Source: an uncultured Collinsella sp. (GTDB taxonomy: Bacteria; Actinomycetota; Coriobacteriia; Coriobacteriales; Coriobacteriaceae). From it: a stretch of 41,194 nucleotides of DNA. The notes beneath the pieces are model-generated. The model saw only the letters and a list, made by a program, of their open reading frames with translations. It did no database searches and was not told the DNA's origin. The position numbers and the translations under genes are program-made. The stretch is from positions 1 through 41,194 of the forward strand of contig CAJKFS010000018.1 of the NCBI GenBank assembly GCA_905199225.1. The letters run 5' to 3'. Below, piece after piece: positions 39,158-41,194 of this stretch (its first letter is position 1; the number at the start of each line of letters is the position of its first letter).

Positions 39158-40528
39158 CTATTCCGCCGACGTGTCTGCATCAGGGCGATACATGATGTAG
39201 ACGAGGACGAAGGTAAGAATAAAACCAACGACATTGCAAAGGATCGCACCAATAAGGCTGCTCATATCACCGGAAGGATTCATGTAGCCGGGGAAGCTGA
39301 AAATACCACTCGACGTCATAACGAACGTGCGGGTATTGAAGATAGCCGGGATAACAGCGCTAATTGCACCAGAAATCATAGAAGCGACGATGATCTTCTT
39401 GTGCTCCAAAACTATGCCGTACAGGGCAGGTTCTGTAATTCCGCACAGGCTCGTAATGGCACAGCTGAATCCAAGGCTCTTTTCGCTCGGATCCTTCGAG
39501 CGGAAAGCAAACGCCAAGCAAGCGCCGACGACACCCATGCTACCGCAAAGAAGTCCAAGGATAGGGTCGGAACCGACGGTCATAATATTGTTGATGGAGA
39601 TCACAATGAGGGCCCAATGGAGTCCAAGAGGAATCATGACGAGGCCAAATATCGGTCAAAGAATAACGCCGCAAAGAATGGGGCTGAACTGATAGACCGC
39701 CAGTACGGCAGTCGCAAGCAAGGAGCTCGCCTGTTGGATAACCGGGCCAACCACAAGAAGCGAGATGGGGGCAGCAATAGCAACTGTCAGGAACGGAACG
39801 AGTGCAAATGCCAAAGCATCGGGAAGAACCGCACGCAGCCACTTATGAAGAACGGATGCGAACCAAGCCGCCACGATAGCGGGAAACACCGTCGAGGCAT
39901 AGCTCACCATCGTGAACTTCATGCCGAACAAATCCAGCGCATCACCAGCTCCAGCTGCGGCAACAAAAGTCGGGTAAAGCAGGATTGCACCGAGCACCGC
40001 ACCGATATATTGATCGATTCCAAAGAATTTGGCCGCAGACGATCCGACGAGAACGGGCAAGAAATACATGCTGGCGTTTCCCATGCCGTACAGCAGGGTA
40101 TAAATTCCGCTCTCAGCGGAAACGACACCTGCCGTCGTCAGGATACTAAGGACGGCGTTTATCATTCCGCATGCAATCAAGGCGGGAAGAACGGGCATCA
40201 TGATGCCGCTGATCAGCTTCATCAGCTTTCCCAGAAAACCTTTGGTCTCGCCTTCATCTGCCGCGGACTTCCCGGTGTCAACCCCGGTTTCCTTTGCAAC
40301 GATTTCGTAGACCTTATCGACCTTGGGCCCCACAATCACTTGGTATTGCCCTGCTGAATGGCGAATATCGATCACACCATCGATTGCCTTGACTTTTGCA
40401 TCATCTACGATGCTTTCGTCCTTAAGATTGAACCTTAAACGAGTCATGCAGTGGGCTACAAATGTAACGTTTTCTGCACCGCCCACCATCTCGAGAATCT
40501 CGGCAGCGAGCTTGGTTGTATCTGCCAT
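39158..40528 (-). pseudogene. PTS beta-glucoside IIBC broken by an in-frame TGA
   Basis: The complete reading frame would give about 456 residues of IIBC. The IIB domain has its active Cys in VAHCMTRLR, and the IIC domain has ~10 helices and the SLCGITEPALYGIV motif. A TGA at 39656-39658 interrupts it between CGVIL and PIFGLVMIPLG; both halves are in the same frame and the protein similarity runs straight through. The codon would be GGA (Gly) with one base changed. So it is a recent nonsense mutation, a sequencing error or recoding. The start at 40528 is the third of three close ATGs and follows GGGAG. If real, the N-terminal product lacks half of IIC. Confidence 0.85.
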
Positions 40529-40596
40529 AAATACCATTTCTCCCATGTTGTATTTTATATGTAACCATCGGCAAAGCGCGCGCCTTCGCCGACCAA

Positions 40597-41106
40597 TTAC
40601 CTAGCTTTCGATGCGATTCGATTGATATGCATCATCAGATAGAGTCTTTCTTCGTCTATAAGTTCTTGGCCCGTCAGCCGGCTGAGAACAGAAGCGATGT
40701 CATCGGCGCACGCCGATGCCACCGGATATTCATCTTTGAGCGAGAGATACATCTTGCGGTTGTCGCTTACGATACTTTCGCCAGAGTTCAACCTATTGAA
40801 TAGGTACTGAAGGTGGGTTGCGAACCTTGCATAATCGAAGCCCTCCCGATCAACTTGAATACCAAGCCGTCTTTCAACAGCAATAGTTGATTCTTCGAGA
40901 ACGCGATCGTAAACGTCCGTGCCAAACTCTTCAGCCAGCTCACATGAATCCGAATCGGCCATGTTATTGATAAACGCCATGGCAATTCCAACTGTCTCAT
41001 GAGCGGGAAGCCTAACATTGAGACGTTTCCTGATTATTCGAAGCGCGTACTCGCCGATTTTGAATTCGACGGGATATTGTTGGCGAACATCAAAAGACAA
41101 GGGCAT
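40597..41106 (-). pseudogene. BglG/LicT-type antiterminator, PRD part only
   Basis: About 170 residues covering the end of PRD1 (QQYPVEFKIGEYALRII, LPAHETVGIAMAFINN) and all of PRD2, including the HL-type motif FATHLQYLFNRL and a late MMHINRIA. The N-terminal RNA-binding domain is missing. The frame upstream stays similar to PRD1 only to about SIKRKEQN and meets a TAG at 41146-41148. AAGGAG (41125-41130) lies six bases before an in-frame ATT, so a PRD-only peptide could still be made. It precedes the broken PTS gene, which it would normally control. The remaining 45 nt to the window end are in the same frame but unrecognised. Confidence 0.65.
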
Positions 41107-41194
41107 ATGGACAACAATGTTTTGCTCCTTGCGCTTAATTGAGTCCTAGGCCCTTTCGACACCACCTATATTGCGAATCAGCACCGCCGCCCAC

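Noticed and set aside
39656..39658. TGA as selenocysteine or reassigned glycine codon
   Set aside because: No SECIS-like hairpin was noticed next to it, PTS IIBC proteins are not selenoproteins, and many genes here end normally in TGA, so UGA is a stop.

Overview
The window looks like a chromosome segment from a gut actinobacterium of the class Coriobacteriia, most likely Collinsella. This is inferred from the high-GC codon usage, a LuxR-type regulator fused to a 12-helix membrane domain, many lipoproteins beside zinc-ribbon proteins, stand-alone PTS parts, and intergenic hairpins carrying a GGGACAGG-like core. No rRNA, tRNA, CRISPR array, transposase or phage gene was seen.

Layout. 1-3168: a lipoprotein, a free-standing glucose-type PTS IIA, a scrap of a HAD hydrolase and a GH1 6-phospho-beta-glucosidase, all on the minus strand. 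3342-7963: a divergent AraC regulator / large glycosidase pair, followed by an RpiR regulator. 8102-9874: an XRE regulator fused to a complete superoxide-reductase-like module, several intergenic hairpins, and pyrE. 10100-13080: a possible leader peptide and an MgtA-type P-type ATPase. 13144-18409: a four-gene minus-strand cluster (two lipoproteins, a zinc-ribbon protein, a small membrane protein) and a membrane LuxR regulator. 18671-25224: a DUF4038 glycosidase, a beta-glucoside PTS IIBC, a divergent regulatory region packed with GTTTAC half-sites, an esterase and a nucleoside-hydrolase-like (DUF1593) protein. 25500-29792: an operon of zinc-ribbon, SPFH and lipoprotein genes. 29903-33899: a response regulator and two membrane sensor proteins with overlapping ends. 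34163-37107: a second GH1 enzyme and a lone AAA ATPase. 37303-41194: a DUF4867 protein and a visibly decaying, less GC-rich bgl-type operon (esterase, PTS IIBC broken by an in-frame TGA, truncated PRD antiterminator).

How it works together. Most genes serve uptake and breakdown of plant or host glycosides. IIBC with the separate IIA would import and phosphorylate beta-glucosides, and the two GH1 enzymes would cleave the phosphorylated product. The GH106-like protein, the DUF4038 and DUF1593 proteins and the esterases would handle less common decorations. The two GH1 genes share an upstream module of GACACTT repeats, which suggests one regulator for both.

The most unusual feature is intergenic. 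Nearly every gap holds a palindromic or multi-branched element belonging to at least seven types. One type (1-101 and 9040-9191) lies just downstream of two unrelated minus-strand genes and shows compensatory base changes between the copies, as expected of a conserved folded RNA or single-stranded DNA. The XRE-superoxide reductase fusion is the most unusual protein.
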